From Sphingomonas sp. BGYR3 (GTDB taxonomy: Bacteria; Pseudomonadota; Alphaproteobacteria; Sphingomonadales; Sphingomonadaceae): 64,000 nucleotides of DNA. The translations under genes were made by a program, and so were the position numbers. The stretch's first letter is position 1, and every line of letters begins with the position of its first letter. The stretch spans positions 434,001 to 498,000 of the forward strand of contig NZ_JANZNT010000001.1 in assembly GCF_025153455.1 (NCBI RefSeq), in the 5' to 3' direction. The notes under the pieces are model-generated. The model saw only the letters and a list, made by a program, of their open reading frames with translations, made no database searches and was not told the DNA's origin. Below, piece after piece: positions 7,135-16,655 of the stretch.

Positions 7135-9167
7135 CCCTGCATCAGCCGGGCGAGTGCCGGGCCGTCCAGCGGCGGGGCGCACAGATACCCCTGATAAAGC
7201 TGGCACCCCTCGCCCGCCAGCAGGTCGCGCTGGGCGCGGGTTTCGACGCCCTCTGCGATCAGGGTGAGGCCAAGCGACCGGGCAATGTCGATGACGCCGC
7301 GAACGACCACGCGGCCGCGCGTGGATCCTTCGATATCGACGCTGAGCCGCCGGTCGAGCTTCAGATAATCGACCGGCAGCGCCTTCAGATAGGCCAGGCT
7401 GGAATAGCCGGTGCCGAAATCGTCGATCGCCACCCGGCACCCCCCGGCCCGCAGCGCGCCGAGCACCAGCGCGGCCTGATCCAGTTCCTCGATCAACTCG
7501 CCCTCGGTAATCTCGATCGTCAGGCGGTCGCGCGGAAATCCGCTGCGGTCGATGCGGTCGAGCAGCACGTCGGCGGCGCTGGGGCTGGCGATATCGGCGG
7601 CGGTCAGGTTGATCGACAGGCGAAGATGGGCAAGCGCGGCCGGCCACCGCGCAGCCAGCGACAGCGAATGGCGCTGCACATGATCGGACAGGGTCAGGTT
7701 CATCCCAGCCCGTTCGGCGGCGGCGAACAGCGCCTCTGCCCCGATTTCGCCGCGCTGCGGGTGCCGCCACCGGGCCAACGCCTCGACCCCGACGATCTCG
7801 CCCGACGCCATCGCGACCTGTGGCTGGAACAGAATCTCGATCGCGCCGCTGTCGATGGCGGCGGTCACATCGCGTGCCAGCGCATCGTCCGTCCCGCCAT
7901 CGGTGGCATCCGCCCGCCCGGCAGCGTCCGCCGTGACGACGATCCGCCGCAACAGGGCATCGACGCCGTCGCCCGCCCCGCTCCATGCGTGACCCGACAG
8001 GACGGACAGCAGCAGCGGCCGTTCGCCGACCAGCACCGGTTCCTTCAACAGATCCGCCAGACGTTCGGTGGCAAAGCCGGCGCGGGCCGGATCGATCCCG
8101 GTGGCGGCGACCAGGAACCCCGAACGCCCCTCACGCGCCACGACAATCTGACGGCCCAGCAGATCGCGGGCGGCGTTGCCGATCCGCCGGGCAAAGGTTG
8201 CGATGATGCGGTCCCGCGCCGCCGGGCCATATGCGCGGTCGATCGCCTCCACCTGTCCCACGATCAGCCGGATTGCGACCACCGGCTTGCCATCGCCCAG
8301 CATCCGGCCGATCCAGTGGCGTGCAGCCTCCTCATCCCGCGCAGCGGTCAGGGCATCGCGCAATTCGACGCGCGGTTCGGGCGCGGTTTCCAGCGGTTCG
8401 ATCAGGCAATGCCAGCGCCCGGTATCGGCATCGTGCTGCACATGGCTGACCACCCGTCCGATCCCGGCAAGATCGTGGGCAAAGGCGGTGATGCCCGGCC
8501 CGTCGGCAATGCGGCGAATCGCCGATTTGCCGAGCGCGCGATCCTGAACCGTCATGCGCGACAGGATGGCCCCCGGCCCCGCATCCTCGGCAAGCGACAG
8601 CATCCGGGCAAGCGCGGGCGTCATCTGGAAACTGCGCATCGCCGGATCGTGGCGCCACCCAAGCGCCGTGCCCGTCCCCGTACCGGCAATCCGCCAGCCG
8701 CCGCCCATCCGGTCGACATGCGCCCGCGCCAGGACCAGCGACTGCGCCAGCATGACCGATGTAATCGGGCTGACGATGAAATGCGTCGCGCCCGCCGCGA
8801 TCAGGCGTGGCAGCCGTTCGTCGTCCGGTCGGGAAATCAGCACGAGCAGGGCATGGCCCAGCCGATGGATCAGCGGGCCAAGTTCGATCGTGGCGGCCAC
8901 CCCATCGTCGATCGCGCCGCGTGCATCGATGATCGCCACCGCCGCGCCGCTCGCCTGATACCGCCGGGCAACGCCCTCGCCTCGCCGTGCGGCAACGACC
9001 CGCCATGCCCGTCCCGCCAGCTGGGCGGCCAGTTCGTCCCGCTGGCGAAAGGACAGCACGAACAGCGGCATTGCCGCCGTTTCCGCCTGCGAATTGCCGT
9101 GTCCCTTCAAACCGCGTCCGTCCCGCCCCGATGCTGCCGATACCGCCATAACCGGCCTTGTGCGCAT
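7131..9167 (-). CDS. Cyclic di-GMP phosphodiesterase: EAL domain with degenerate GGDEF domain
   Basis: Signalling protein likely to degrade c-di-GMP in the cytoplasm. Residues about 35-150 resemble a worn receiver-like domain. About 285-410 looks like a GGDEF fold in which the signature is replaced by EGRSG near 346-350, so no cyclase activity is expected. The EAL domain spans 430-675 and is intact: E462-A-L464, N520, E552 in EITEGE, D582-D583 in DDFGTGYSS, K603 in YLKLDR and E639 in AEGVET. No membrane segment. The start is uncertain: 9167, or M33 near 9071 where the fold begins. It is divergent from moaA with a short gap and ends overlapping nadE tail to tail. Confidence 0.87.
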   Translation of the reverse strand: MRTRPVMAVSAASGRDGRGLKGHGNSQAETAAMPLFVLSFRQRDELAAQLAGRAWRVVAARRGEGVARRYQASGAAVAIIDARGAIDDGVAATIELGPLIHRLGHALLVLISRPDDERLPRLIAAGATHFIVSPITSVMLAQSLVLARAHVDRMGGGWRIAGTGTGTALGWRHDPAMRSFQMTPALARMLSLAEDAGPGAILSRMTVQDRALGKSAIRRIADGPGITAFAHDLAGIGRVVSHVQHDADTGRWHCLIEPLETAPEPRVELRDALTAARDEEAARHWIGRMLGDGKPVVAIRLIVGQVEAIDRAYGPAARDRIIATFARRIGNAARDLLGRQIVVAREGRSGFLVAATGIDPARAGFATERLADLLKEPVLVGERPLLLSVLSGHAWSGAGDGVDALLRRIVVTADAAGRADATDGGTDDALARDVTAAIDSGAIEILFQPQVAMASGEIVGVEALARWRHPQRGEIGAEALFAAAERAGMNLTLSDHVQRHSLSLAARWPAALAHLRLSINLTAADIASPSAADVLLDRIDRSGFPRDRLTIEITEGELIEELDQAALVLGALRAGGCRVAIDDFGTGYSSLAYLKALPVDYLKLDRRLSVDIEGSTRGRVVVRGVIDIARSLGLTLIAEGVETRAQRDLLAGEGCQLYQGYLCAPPLDGPALARLMQG

Positions 9168-9194
9168 CCTCCATAGGGCCTAGCTCTTGCGATT

Positions 9195-10193
9195 ATGGAA
9201 ACACCGCGCCCCCTGATCGACCGGCATGGCCGCGTCATCAGCTATTTGCGGTTGTCCGTGACCGATCGGTGCGACCTGCGCTGCGGATATTGCATGGCAG
9301 AGGACATGCAGTTCCTGCCCCGCGATCAGGTGCTGTCGCTCGATGAAATGGCCATGATCGCCGAGCGGTTCATTGCGCGCGGCGTGACCAGGATCCGGCT
9401 GACCGGCGGCGAGCCGCTGGTGCGCCGCGATGTCGGCGACCTGATCTGGCGGCTGGGGCGGCATATCGGCGGCGGGCTGGATGAGCTGACCCTGACGACC
9501 AACGGGACGCAGCTGGATCGTCATGCGGCGCAGCTGGCCGATGCTGGCGTCCGGCGGATCAATGTCAGCCTGGACAGCCGCGATCCCGAACGGTTCCGCA
9601 TCATCACCCGGCGCGGCGACGTGGCCCATGTCCTGCGCGGTATCGATGCGGCGCGTGCGGCGGGCCTGCGGGTCAAGATCAACATGGTCGCGCTGAACGG
9701 CATCAACGACGACGAGATTGCATCGATGCTCGGCTGGTGCGCGCAGCAGGACATGGACCTGACGCTCATCGAAACCATGCCGATGGGCCAGGTGGATCAG
9801 GACCGGGCCGCCCGCTTCCTGCCGCTGACCGCAGTTCTGGACTCGCTGCATCGGCAGTTCGACCTTGCCCCCGATGCGCATCGCAGCGGCGGCCCCGCCC
9901 GGTACTGGCGGGTTGGCGACGGGCGTACCCGGCTGGGCCTCATCTCGCCGCTGACGCAGAATTTCTGTTCCGGGTGCAACCGGGTCCGGCTGACGACGGA
10001 AGGGATGCTGTATCTTTGCCTGGGACAGGATGATCGGGTGGATTTGAAGACTGCGATTCGCTCCGGCGGGCTGGCGGCGGTGGATGCCGCGATCGATGCG
10101 GCCATCGCGATCAAGCCCGCTGCCCATGATTTCGTCATCGCCAGCGGCGCTGCGCCCGCCGTCAGCCGTCATATGAGCGTGACCGGCGGATGA
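9195..10193 (+). CDS. moaA: GTP 3',8-cyclase, molybdenum cofactor step 1
   Basis: Radical-SAM enzyme converting GTP to 3',8-cyclo-GTP for molybdopterin synthesis. The SAM-binding iron-sulphur cluster ligands are C26, C30 and C33 ([10 protein letters not shown]). The second cluster that holds GTP is C258, C261 and C275 (FCSGCNR and LYLC). [11 protein letters not shown] follows the first cluster as usual. The protein ends in Gly-Gly, needed for activity in this family. Length 332 is standard. The 3' end overlaps the NAD kinase start by four bases, so translation is probably coupled although the two pathways are unrelated. No other moa gene is in the window. Confidence 0.96.
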   Translation: METPRPLIDRHGRVISYLRLSVTDRCDLRCGYCMAEDMQFLPRDQVLSLDEMAMIAERFIARGVTRIRLTGGEPLVRRDVGDLIWRLGRHIGGGLDELTLTTNGTQLDRHAAQLADAGVRRINVSLDSRDPERFRIITRRGDVAHVLRGIDAARAAGLRVKINMVALNGINDDEIASMLGWCAQQDMDLTLIETMPMGQVDQDRAARFLPLTAVLDSLHRQFDLAPDAHRSGGPARYWRVGDGRTRLGLISPLTQNFCSGCNRVRLTTEGMLYLCLGQDDRVDLKTAIRSGGLAAVDAAIDAAIAIKPAAHDFVIASGAAPAVSRHMSVTGG

Positions 10194-10975
10194 GCAGGAT
10201 CGTCACCCCGACCGCCCGTGCGCTCGTCGCATCGTCCAGCCATGTCGCAAAGACGGCGCTGGGCGATCTGCGCGATGCCTATGACTGGGTGTCGGTCGAC
10301 CGGGCCGACATGATCGTGGCGCTGGGCGGCGACGGGTTCATGCTGCAGACGCTGCACGCCATGCTGGAACGGCACCGCATCGTGCCGGTGTTCGGGATGA
10401 ATCGCGGCACCGTCGGCTTTCTGATGAACGACTGGCGGCTGGACGGGCTCGATTCGCGGCTGGCGCGGGCCAAGCCGTTCAAGGTCACGCCGCTGACGAT
10501 GACCGCCACCACGCTGTCGGGCGAGCAGGTCGTGCTGCCCGCGATCAACGAGGTGTCGATGCTGCGCGAAACGCGGCAGACGGCAAAGCTGGCGATTGCG
10601 GTCAATGGCCGCCGCGTGATGCCGGAACTGGTATGCGACGGCGTCCTGGTGGCGACCCCGGCGGGATCGACCGCCTATAACCTGTCCGCCAACGGCCCCA
10701 TCCTGCCGCTGGGGTCCGCGCTGCTGGCCCTGACGCCGATCAGCCCGTTCCGTCCTCGCCGCTGGCGCGGGGCGATTCTGCCGGACAAGACGCGCATCGT
10801 CATCGACGTCCTGGAAGCGGCCAAACGGCCGGTCAGCGCGGTCGCCGATCAGCGCGAAGTGCGCGATGTCGCGCGGGTCGAGGTGGTCGTGGATCGCACG
10901 CGGGAGCTGACCTTGCTGTTCGATCCGGAACACGCGCTGGACGAACGCATAACGATGGAACAGTTCATTTCCTGA
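10190..10975 (+). CDS. nadK: NAD kinase
   Basis: Phosphorylates NAD to NADP with ATP. It has the family signature G46-G-D-G49 in [12 protein letters not shown], the NEVSMLRE segment, and the nucleotide-binding [18 protein letters not shown] stretch. At 261 residues it is the short alphaproteobacterial form without the long N-terminal extension. The ATG overlaps the moaA stop (ATGA at 10190-10193). With nadE 3 kb away, two NAD(P) biosynthesis enzymes sit in this neighbourhood, though separated by the EAL gene. Confidence 0.95.
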   Translation: MSRIVTPTARALVASSSHVAKTALGDLRDAYDWVSVDRADMIVALGGDGFMLQTLHAMLERHRIVPVFGMNRGTVGFLMNDWRLDGLDSRLARAKPFKVTPLTMTATTLSGEQVVLPAINEVSMLRETRQTAKLAIAVNGRRVMPELVCDGVLVATPAGSTAYNLSANGPILPLGSALLALTPISPFRPRRWRGAILPDKTRIVIDVLEAAKRPVSAVADQREVRDVARVEVVVDRTRELTLLFDPEHALDERITMEQFIS

Positions 10976-10980
10976 GGGGG

Positions 10981-11008
10981 TTGCAACCCGCGTTCAGGGC
11001 GCTATAGA
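10981..11008 (+). promoter_or_regulatory. Probable promoter of tRNA-Asn
   Basis: TTGCAA at 10981-10986 and TATAGA at 11003-11008 are separated by 16 bases, and the tRNA begins 16 bases after the second box. That is a good sigma-70-type arrangement. The first box lies inside the palindrome GGGTTGCAACCC just after the nadK stop. Confidence 0.55.
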
Positions 11009-11024
11009 GCCCGCTCCGCCGTGT

Positions 11025-11099
11025 TCCCTGATAGCTCAGCGGTAGAGCACTCGACTGTTAATCGAGCGGCCGTAGGTTCGAATCCTACTCAGGGAGCCA
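11025..11099 (+). tRNA. tRNA-Asn (anticodon GTT)
   Basis: Complete cloverleaf. Acceptor TCCCTGA (11025-11031) pairs with TCAGGGA (11089-11095), then discriminator G and an encoded CCA (11097-11099). The D arm is GCTC...GAGC; the anticodon stem CTCGA/TCGAG carries loop CTGTTAA with anticodon GTT (Asn); the T arm is GTAGG-TTCGAAT-CCTAC. No integrase signature or duplicated tRNA end is seen next to it. Confidence 0.97.
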
Positions 11100-11263
11100 C
11101 CTTTTCCAACATCGTCGGTCGCCATCGGACCTGAACCGCAAATCGCCGTTTCGGGCGGTTCGCTGTGTCCATCAGGCGTCGATGCCAGGGCCAGCGGGAT
11201 CACCGCCGGGCGGATGGATTCGCCATCGCCATCGCGCCACATCGCCGTGCCGGACAGGCAATG

Positions 11264-11304
11264 AAAAAGGGGCCGGGCAATTGCTGCCCGGCCCCCCTTT
11301 TTTT
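11264..11304. terminator. Strong bidirectional terminator after tsf
   Basis: An 11-bp perfect stem (11269-11279 with 11285-11295, GGGGCCGGGCA against TGCCCGGCCCC) has a 5-base loop. AAAAA (11264-11268) flanks one side and TTTTTTT the other. On the minus strand it directly follows the tsf stop, so it ends the rpsB-tsf operon. On the plus strand it can end tRNA-Asn transcripts. Confidence 0.9.
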
Positions 11305-11336
11305 GCGGTCATCGCGAGAACGCGATGGCTGCCGAA

Positions 11337-12272
11337 TCAGCCCTTGCTGATGCCGGCGGCGGCGGCGACTTCGGCGGCGAAGTCGCTCTCTTCCTTTTCG
11401 ATGCCTTCGCCGAGCTGAAAGCGGACATAATCGACCAGCTTGATCGACGCGCCCGCATCCTTCGCAGCCTTGGCGACCACGTCGGCGACCGGGGTCTTGC
11501 CGTCATGGACGATGGGCTGGCTCAGCAGCGCGTTTTCCTTGGCGAACTTCTTCACCGAACCCTCGACCATCTTGGCGATGATGTCGGCGGGCTTGCCGCT
11601 TTCGGCGGCCTTCTCGGTGGCGATGGCGCGCTCGCGCTCCAGGATGTCCTGATCCAGGCCGGTTTCGTCCAGCGCCAGCGGGAAGGCAGCGGCAACGTGC
11701 TGCGCCAGCTGCTTGCCCAGCGGCTCAAGCACATCGACACCGGCATCCGATTCCAGCGCAACCAGCACGCCGATCTTGCCCATGCCCGGCGCTGCCGCAT
11801 TGTGGACGTACGGGATCACCGCGCCCTGCGCGACTTCGATCCGCTTCATCCGGCGCAGCACCTGATTTTCACCGATAGTGGCGATGTTCGCGGTCAGCAC
11901 GTCCTCGACCGAACCGCCCTGCGGCATCGTTGCGCCCTTCAGAGCGTCGATATCGTTGACGTCCATCGCCAGCGCAGTGACGTCGCGCACGAACGACTGG
12001 AAAATCTCGTTCTTGGCGACGAAATCGGTCTGGCTGTTCACCTCGACCGCAACGCCCTTGGTCCCGGCAACGGCGACGCCGACCAGGCCCTCGGCCGCAG
12101 TACGGCTGGACTTCTTGGCAGCGGCGGCAAGACCCTTGGTCCGCAGCCAGTCCATGGCGGCTTCGGTATCGCCGCCGTTTTCGGCCAGCGCCTTCTTGCA
12201 ATCCATCATGCCGGCGCCAGAGCGCTCGCGCAGTTCCTTGACCGCGGCTGCAGTGATCTCGGCCATGTTCAA
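11337..12272 (-). CDS. tsf: Translation elongation factor Ts
   Basis: Nucleotide exchange factor that recycles EF-Tu from GDP to GTP. The N-terminal UBA-like domain is clear: [20 protein letters not shown] then [22 protein letters not shown]. The core contains the TDFVAKNE segment that contacts EF-Tu ([13 protein letters not shown]). Length 311 is normal. It lies downstream of rpsB with a 110-base gap that contains a large hairpin, and ends at a strong terminator. Confidence 0.98.
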   Translation of the reverse strand: MNMAEITAAAVKELRERSGAGMMDCKKALAENGGDTEAAMDWLRTKGLAAAAKKSSRTAAEGLVGVAVAGTKGVAVEVNSQTDFVAKNEIFQSFVRDVTALAMDVNDIDALKGATMPQGGSVEDVLTANIATIGENQVLRRMKRIEVAQGAVIPYVHNAAAPGMGKIGVLVALESDAGVDVLEPLGKQLAQHVAAAFPLALDETGLDQDILERERAIATEKAAESGKPADIIAKMVEGSVKKFAKENALLSQPIVHDGKTPVADVVAKAAKDAGASIKLVDYVRFQLGEGIEKEESDFAAEVAAAAGISKG

Positions 12273-12294
12273 TTCCTCGTTTCAGCTATGGGTA

Positions 12295-12330
12295 CGGGCG
12301 GAGCAGTGCATCAATGCCCTGCCCCGCCCG
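12295..12330 (-). promoter_or_regulatory. Intercistronic hairpin between rpsB and tsf
   Basis: On the minus-strand transcript CGGGCGGGGCAG (12330-12319) pairs with CTGCTCCGCCCG (12306-12295) over 12 positions with one G-U pair and a 12-base loop. It ends 22 bases before the tsf start and has no U run, so it is unlikely to be a full terminator. A role in partial attenuation, mRNA stability or setting the S2:EF-Ts ratio is inferred. Confidence 0.55.
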
Positions 12331-12382
12331 GATGACAAATTGGTGACGCCCGATGCCGGGCGCCGATATCCCGAAACCGGGT

Positions 12383-13204
12383 TCAGGCGTCGATCTGACG
12401 CTCGCCCTCGGCTGCCGTTTCCGGCTCAGACGCAGCGGCGGGCGCTTCCGGCTCGCTCAGTGCTTCCTCGGCCGGCGGCTCGTCCATCGCGCCCAGGTCG
12501 AACCCGGACTTGGCCTGACGCTCCTGCCCGCCGCGGGTCGCGGCAATCGCCACGGCTTCGCAATACAGGCGGATAGCGCGGCTGGCGTCGTCATTCGCGG
12601 GAACCGGGAACGCGATGCCGTCCGGCGACACGTTCGAATCGAGGATCGCAACGACCGGGATGCCCAGCGTGTTGGCTTCCTTGATCGCCAGTTCTTCCTT
12701 GTTCGCGTCGATCACGAACATGATGTCGGGAATGCCGCCCATGTCGCGGATGCCGCCCAGGCTGAGTTCCAGCTTGTCGCGCTCACGCGTCAGGTTCAGC
12801 ACTTCCTTCTTGGTCAGGCCGTGCGTGTCGCCCGACAGGGTTTCTTCCAGCGTCTTCAGGCGCTTGATCGAGTTGGAAATCGTCTTCCAGTTGGTGAGCA
12901 TGCCGCCCAGCCAGCGATGGTTGACGAAATGCTGGCCCGAACGACGCGCGGCGTCGGCAATCGGCTCCTGCGCCTGGCGCTTGGTGCCGACGAACAGGAC
13001 CTTGCCGCCCGAAGCGACGGTGGAGCTGACGAATTCGAGCGCGCGCGCGAACAGCGGCACGGTCTGCGACAGGTCGATGATGTGGACGCCGTTGCGGTCG
13101 CCAAAGATATAGGGCTTCATCTTCGGGTTCCAGCGGTGCGTCTGGTGGCCGAAGTGCGCGCCTGATTCGAGCAATTGCTGCAGAGTGACGACGGGTGCCG
13201 CCAT
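12383..13204 (-). CDS. rpsB: 30S ribosomal protein S2
   Basis: Structural protein of the small ribosomal subunit. The N-terminus is diagnostic: [20 protein letters not shown] followed by [37 protein letters not shown] and the [20 protein letters not shown] segment are also classic. Length 273 includes an acidic alanine/glutamate-rich C-terminal extension of about 40 residues, common in alphaproteobacteria. It is first in the rpsB-tsf operon. The 250 bases upstream should contain its promoter, but I find no strong minus-strand boxes. Confidence 0.98.
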   Translation of the reverse strand: MAAPVVTLQQLLESGAHFGHQTHRWNPKMKPYIFGDRNGVHIIDLSQTVPLFARALEFVSSTVASGGKVLFVGTKRQAQEPIADAARRSGQHFVNHRWLGGMLTNWKTISNSIKRLKTLEETLSGDTHGLTKKEVLNLTRERDKLELSLGGIRDMGGIPDIMFVIDANKEELAIKEANTLGIPVVAILDSNVSPDGIAFPVPANDDASRAIRLYCEAVAIAATRGGQERQAKSGFDLGAMDEPPAEEALSEPEAPAAASEPETAAEGERQIDA

Positions 13205-13327
13205 GGGATAGTCTCCTTCCGGTTAGTCCTCTGGGCGGTGAATATCGGACGACGCCCGACACCGGGTTATGTACCACCCATGAGAGATGCGGCGTCGCAT
13301 AATCCATGGCGGGCCGCAAAGCAATGC

Positions 13328-13357
13328 TTGACAGTGAGAACATGAATAGAACATAAA
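13328..13357 (+). promoter_or_regulatory. Possible promoter towards the small membrane-protein gene
   Basis: TTGACA at 13328-13333 is a perfect -35 box. CATAAA at 13352-13357 lies 18 bases on and matches the -10 consensus at four of six positions. It would start RNA about 95 bases before the small gene at 13457. A consensus DnaA box, TTATCCACA, lies downstream at 13382-13390. Confidence 0.35.
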
Positions 13358-13456
13358 GCGTTCACACCGGGATCATGGAACTTATCCACAGGGGATGGGT
13401 TCGGCGAATCGATCCATTCGGTTCGGGTATGGTCCCGCCGGGGTTGGAGATGGACG

Positions 13457-13663
13457 ATGATTGCATTGCTCGTTTCGCTGGTGATTGCTGCCGGAATGCT
13501 GACGGCGTTGTTCGGCATCCTGTTCGCGCTTGAGCAGCGCGGTGCGCTCTGGCTGGACCTCATCCGCAACGGCGCACGCCCGTTCGACGCCGCCGCCGTT
13601 CAGATGCGCGTTACCCCTGTGCAGGTTCGGCCGGCTGCGGCGCGGCAGCGCGCAGCCGCCTGA
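13457..13663 (+). CDS. Small single-pass membrane protein, function unknown
   Basis: 68 residues with one strong transmembrane helix at about 2-26 (IALLVSLVIAAGMLTALFGI and onwards), then EQRGALWLDLIRNG and a basic, proline/alanine-rich tail. A GGAG lies seven bases before the ATG and a TTGACA box lies upstream, which supports a real gene. Its 3' end overlaps the convergent pssA gene by 53 bases, a little unusual. It could alternatively end functionally before the tail. I do not recognise a named family. Confidence 0.55.
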   Translation: MIALLVSLVIAAGMLTALFGILFALEQRGALWLDLIRNGARPFDAAAVQMRVTPVQVRPAAARQRAAA

Positions 13664-14417
13664 CCCGGCGATAGGATGCGATGCTGAACGGGATCGTGGC
13701 CACGTACAGCACGCAGATCGCGGTCAGCGTCTGCCACGGCGCGGAAAGCAGTGCAGCGCCGAACAGCACGACGATCAGGATCGCCTCGAACCGGATATTG
13801 GGCCGCAGCTTAAGCGATCCCCAGGAATAGGTCGCGAGGCTGGAGGCCATCAGGAACGCGACAAACGCCATCCACGGCGCCACGATCCAGGGGGAGCGGA
13901 GCAGTTCCTCCCCGCTCCACAGCCAGATAAAGATGGGCAGCATGGCTAGGCCGGCACCGGCCGGCGCGGGAACGCCGGTCAGAAAGCCGGCGGACTTGTG
14001 CGGCTGAACATCCAGATCGATCGCCGCATTGAACCGCGCCAGCCGCAGCGCGCAGAACACTGCATAGATCAGGGCGCACAGCCACCCGATCCGGGGTAGC
14101 GTGACCAGCGACCAGAGGTAGACGATCAATGCGGGGGCGACGCCGAACGAAATGGCGTCGGACAGCGAATCCAGTTCCGCCCCGAACCGGCTTTCACCGC
14201 GCATCATCCGCGCGACGCGGCCGTCGATGCCGTCCAGCACGCCCGCGATCAGGATCATCGTCACCGCACGCTCGAACTCCGCACCGATGGCATAGCGCAC
14301 GCCGGTCAGCCCGAAACAGAGTGCCAGCGCGGTCACCGCGTTCGGCGCAATGGTCCTGAGCGGGATCCCGCCACGGGGCCGGGGTGCCCGGATCGCGCGC
14401 CGGCGCGGGGCGCGCAT
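13611..14417 (-). CDS. pssA: CDP-diacylglycerol-serine O-phosphatidyltransferase
   Basis: Membrane enzyme making phosphatidylserine from CDP-diacylglycerol and serine. It carries the CDP-alcohol phosphotransferase motif D62-G-x-D65-G...A69-R70...G79...D83...D87 (LDGIDGRVARMM, FGAELDSLSD). Several transmembrane helices follow. The first 20 residues are strongly basic. Its ATG overlaps the psd stop by one base (TAATG), so psd and pssA form a two-gene operon covering both steps to phosphatidylethanolamine. It ends over the tail of a convergent small gene. Confidence 0.95.
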   Translation of the reverse strand: MRAPRRRAIRAPRPRGGIPLRTIAPNAVTALALCFGLTGVRYAIGAEFERAVTMILIAGVLDGIDGRVARMMRGESRFGAELDSLSDAISFGVAPALIVYLWSLVTLPRIGWLCALIYAVFCALRLARFNAAIDLDVQPHKSAGFLTGVPAPAGAGLAMLPIFIWLWSGEELLRSPWIVAPWMAFVAFLMASSLATYSWGSLKLRPNIRFEAILIVVLFGAALLSAPWQTLTAICVLYVATIPFSIASYRRVRRLRAAAPQPAEPAQG

Positions 14418-15148
14418 TATTGCGAAACGCCGGTGGGTGCCGCCACGCCGATCCGGCCAAGCACAGTTTCACCGGCAATCGCGCGCTGACCCAGCGCCAC
14501 CTGCGGCTCCACCCCCTCGGGCAACCACACATCGACCCGGCTGCCGAACCGGATCAGGCCGACCCGCTGGCCGGCAACGACCATGTCGCCCGGCTTCACG
14601 AAGCTGAGGATGCGGCGCGCGACCAGGCCGGCAATCTGAGTCATCGCCACCCGCACGCCGTCGCGGCGCTCGATCACCAGATGCTGGCGTTCATTCTCGT
14701 CCGACGCCTTGTCGAGATCGGCGTTCAGGAACTTGCCGGAGATGTAGACCTGTTCGGTGATCGTGCCGGTCACGGGGGTGCGGTTCACATGGACGTCAAA
14801 CACGCTCATGAACACGGACACGCGAACCCGCGTCGCATCGGGCAATCCGCCCGGCCCGCCCAGTTCGGGGGGCACCGGCACGCGCTGGATCATGGTGACC
14901 AGCCCGTCGGCGGGCGACACGATCAGGTCGGCGCCCTGCGGCGTCACGCGCACCGGATCGCGGAAAAAGGCGGCGACCCAGATCGTCAGGCCAACCAGCG
15001 CAAAGCCCAGTTCGTCCCATATGGCGACCAGAAACACGAAAGCGGTCACGCCGCTGATGGCGATATACTTCCATCCTTCGGGATGGATGGACGGCCAACG
15101 CCACTTCACCGTCTGTGGCAGGCCGGAACCGGGTTCAATCTCTTGCAT
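14417..15148 (-). CDS. psd: Phosphatidylserine decarboxylase proenzyme
   Basis: Converts phosphatidylserine to phosphatidylethanolamine. It is the short class of about 243 residues with self-cleavage at G202-S203 in RFGSRVDV, giving the pyruvoyl small subunit. [11 protein letters not shown] and SPADG are further family marks. The N-terminus (res 20-50) has a hydrophobic membrane anchor. I chose ATG 15148 ([12 protein letters not shown]) over 15184 because the extra 12 residues look non-homologous. Translationally coupled to pssA. Confidence 0.94.
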   Translation of the reverse strand: MQEIEPGSGLPQTVKWRWPSIHPEGWKYIAISGVTAFVFLVAIWDELGFALVGLTIWVAAFFRDPVRVTPQGADLIVSPADGLVTMIQRVPVPPELGGPGGLPDATRVRVSVFMSVFDVHVNRTPVTGTITEQVYISGKFLNADLDKASDENERQHLVIERRDGVRVAMTQIAGLVARRILSFVKPGDMVVAGQRVGLIRFGSRVDVWLPEGVEPQVALGQRAIAGETVLGRIGVAAPTGVSQ

Positions 15149-15283
15149 CCCATCAGGTCTAACTGTGCCAACCCTGCAACACAATGCCCCGCAAGGGTCC
15201 TTGTTCCGGACGGTTGATCGTCCGCCCGCTTGTGCCTAGGAGGCATCGAAACCCCAAAACCTCTAAATCGGGAATGCGAACGC

Positions 15284-16507
15284 ATGGCGAAAATCAAGGT
15301 CAAGACGCCGGTCGTGGAGATTGACGGCGACGAGATGACGCGGATCATCTGGCAATGGATCCGCGAGCGGCTGATCCAGCCCTATCTCGATATCGACCTA
15401 GTTTATTTCGACCTGGCCGTCGAAAAGCGTGACGAAACCGACGATCAGATCACGATCGACAGCGCCAATGCGATCAAGAAGTACGGCGTCGGCGTGAAGT
15501 GCGCCACGATCACCCCGGACGAACAGCGGGTCGAGGAATTCGGCCTAAAGAAGATGTGGCGGTCGCCCAACGGCACCATCCGCAACATCCTGGGCGGCGT
15601 GGTGTTCCGCGAACCGATCGTGATCCAGAACGTCCCGCGCCTGATCCCCGGATGGACCAAGCCGATCGTCGTCGGCCGTCACGCATTCGGCGACCAGTAT
15701 CGTGCGACCGATTTCCTGGTCCCCGGCCCGGGCAAGCTGCGCCTGGTCTGGGAAGGCGCGAATGGCGAGAGCATCGACCGCGAAGTGTTCGACTTCCCGG
15801 GCGCTGGCGTCGCCATGGCGATGTACAACCTGGACGAATCGATCCGCGATTTCGCCCGCGCCAGCCTGAATTACGGCCTCAACCTTGGCTGGCCGGTCTA
15901 CCTGTCGACCAAGAACACGATCCTCAAGGCCTATGACGGCCGGTTCAAGGACATTTTCGAGGACGTGTATCAGGCGGAGTTCAAGGACCGGTTCAAGGAA
16001 GCGGGCATCGAATATCAGCACCGCCTGATCGACGACATGGTGGCCAGCGCGCTGAAGTGGCATGGCGAGTTTGTCTGGGCGTGCAAGAATTATGACGGCG
16101 ACGTCCAGTCGGATCAGGTCGCTCAGGGCTTTGGCTCGCTGGGCCTGATGACCAGCGTCCTGATGTCGCCGGACGGCAAGACGGTTGAGGCCGAAGCGGC
16201 TCACGGCACCGTCACCCGCCATTATCGCCAGCACCAGCAGGGCAAGGCGACCAGCACCAATCCGATCGCGTCGATCTTTGCCTGGACCGGCGGCCTGAAG
16301 TTCCGCGGCCGGTTCGACGGCACGCCGGAAGTGACGCAGTTTGCCGAGACGCTGGAGCGGGTCTGCATCCAGACCGTCGAGAGCGGCAAGATGACCAAGG
16401 ATCTGGCCATCCTGATCGGCCCGGATCAGCCGTGGATGACCACGGAACAGTTCTTTGAGGCGATCCGCACCAATCTGGAAGCGGAAATGGGCAAGATCAC
16501 CGGCTGA
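15284..16507 (+). CDS. icd: NADP-dependent isocitrate dehydrogenase
   Basis: TCA-cycle enzyme, isocitrate to 2-oxoglutarate with NADPH. The N-terminus [20 protein letters not shown] and the later [20 protein letters not shown] and YEHRL-like region ([16 protein letters not shown]) mark the eukaryote-like homodimeric class usual in alphaproteobacteria. 407 residues. ATG 15284 was chosen over 15230 because the family begins with MAKIKV. A terminator follows closely, so it is a single-gene unit. Its product is the substrate for KorAB later in the window. Confidence 0.96.
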   Translation: MAKIKVKTPVVEIDGDEMTRIIWQWIRERLIQPYLDIDLVYFDLAVEKRDETDDQITIDSANAIKKYGVGVKCATITPDEQRVEEFGLKKMWRSPNGTIRNILGGVVFREPIVIQNVPRLIPGWTKPIVVGRHAFGDQYRATDFLVPGPGKLRLVWEGANGESIDREVFDFPGAGVAMAMYNLDESIRDFARASLNYGLNLGWPVYLSTKNTILKAYDGRFKDIFEDVYQAEFKDRFKEAGIEYQHRLIDDMVASALKWHGEFVWACKNYDGDVQSDQVAQGFGSLGLMTSVLMSPDGKTVEAEAAHGTVTRHYRQHQQGKATSTNPIASIFAWTGGLKFRGRFDGTPEVTQFAETLERVCIQTVESGKMTKDLAILIGPDQPWMTTEQFFEAIRTNLEAEMGKITG

Positions 16508-16530
16508 TCCGGCCCGCCGAACGACAAATA

Positions 16531-16566
16531 GGGGCTGCCCGGAAACCCATCCGGGCGGCCCTTTTT
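16531..16566 (+). terminator. Rho-independent terminator after icd
   Basis: GGGCTGCCCGGA pairs with TCCGGGCGGCCC around a short AACCCA loop, followed by TTTTT. It starts 24 bases after the icd stop. Confidence 0.88.
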
Positions 16567-16655
16567 GTTGTGCCGCATCCGCCGCCGCGCAAAAAAGCTG
16601 CGTATCGGGACGGGAATGCTTTCCTGATCGTACAGCGCGTGATTAAGGTTGCGCC

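Noticed and set aside
7089..9176. 695-codon plus-strand frame opposite the EAL gene
   Set aside because: Mirror of codon bias; the minus strand carries the intact EAL motifs.
10980..10991. GGGTTGCAACCC palindrome after nadK, considered as an operator
   Set aside because: It overlaps the -35 box of tRNA-Asn but no regulator or second copy was found; a chance palindrome is as likely.
11025..11099. tRNA-Asn as the integration site of the integrase at 712-1869
   Set aside because: It is 9 kb from the integrase with core genes between, and no duplicated tRNA 3' end was seen near the integrase.
13382..13390. Perfect DnaA box, considered as a replication origin
   Set aside because: A single box with no AT-rich unwinding element, further boxes or origin-type genes nearby.
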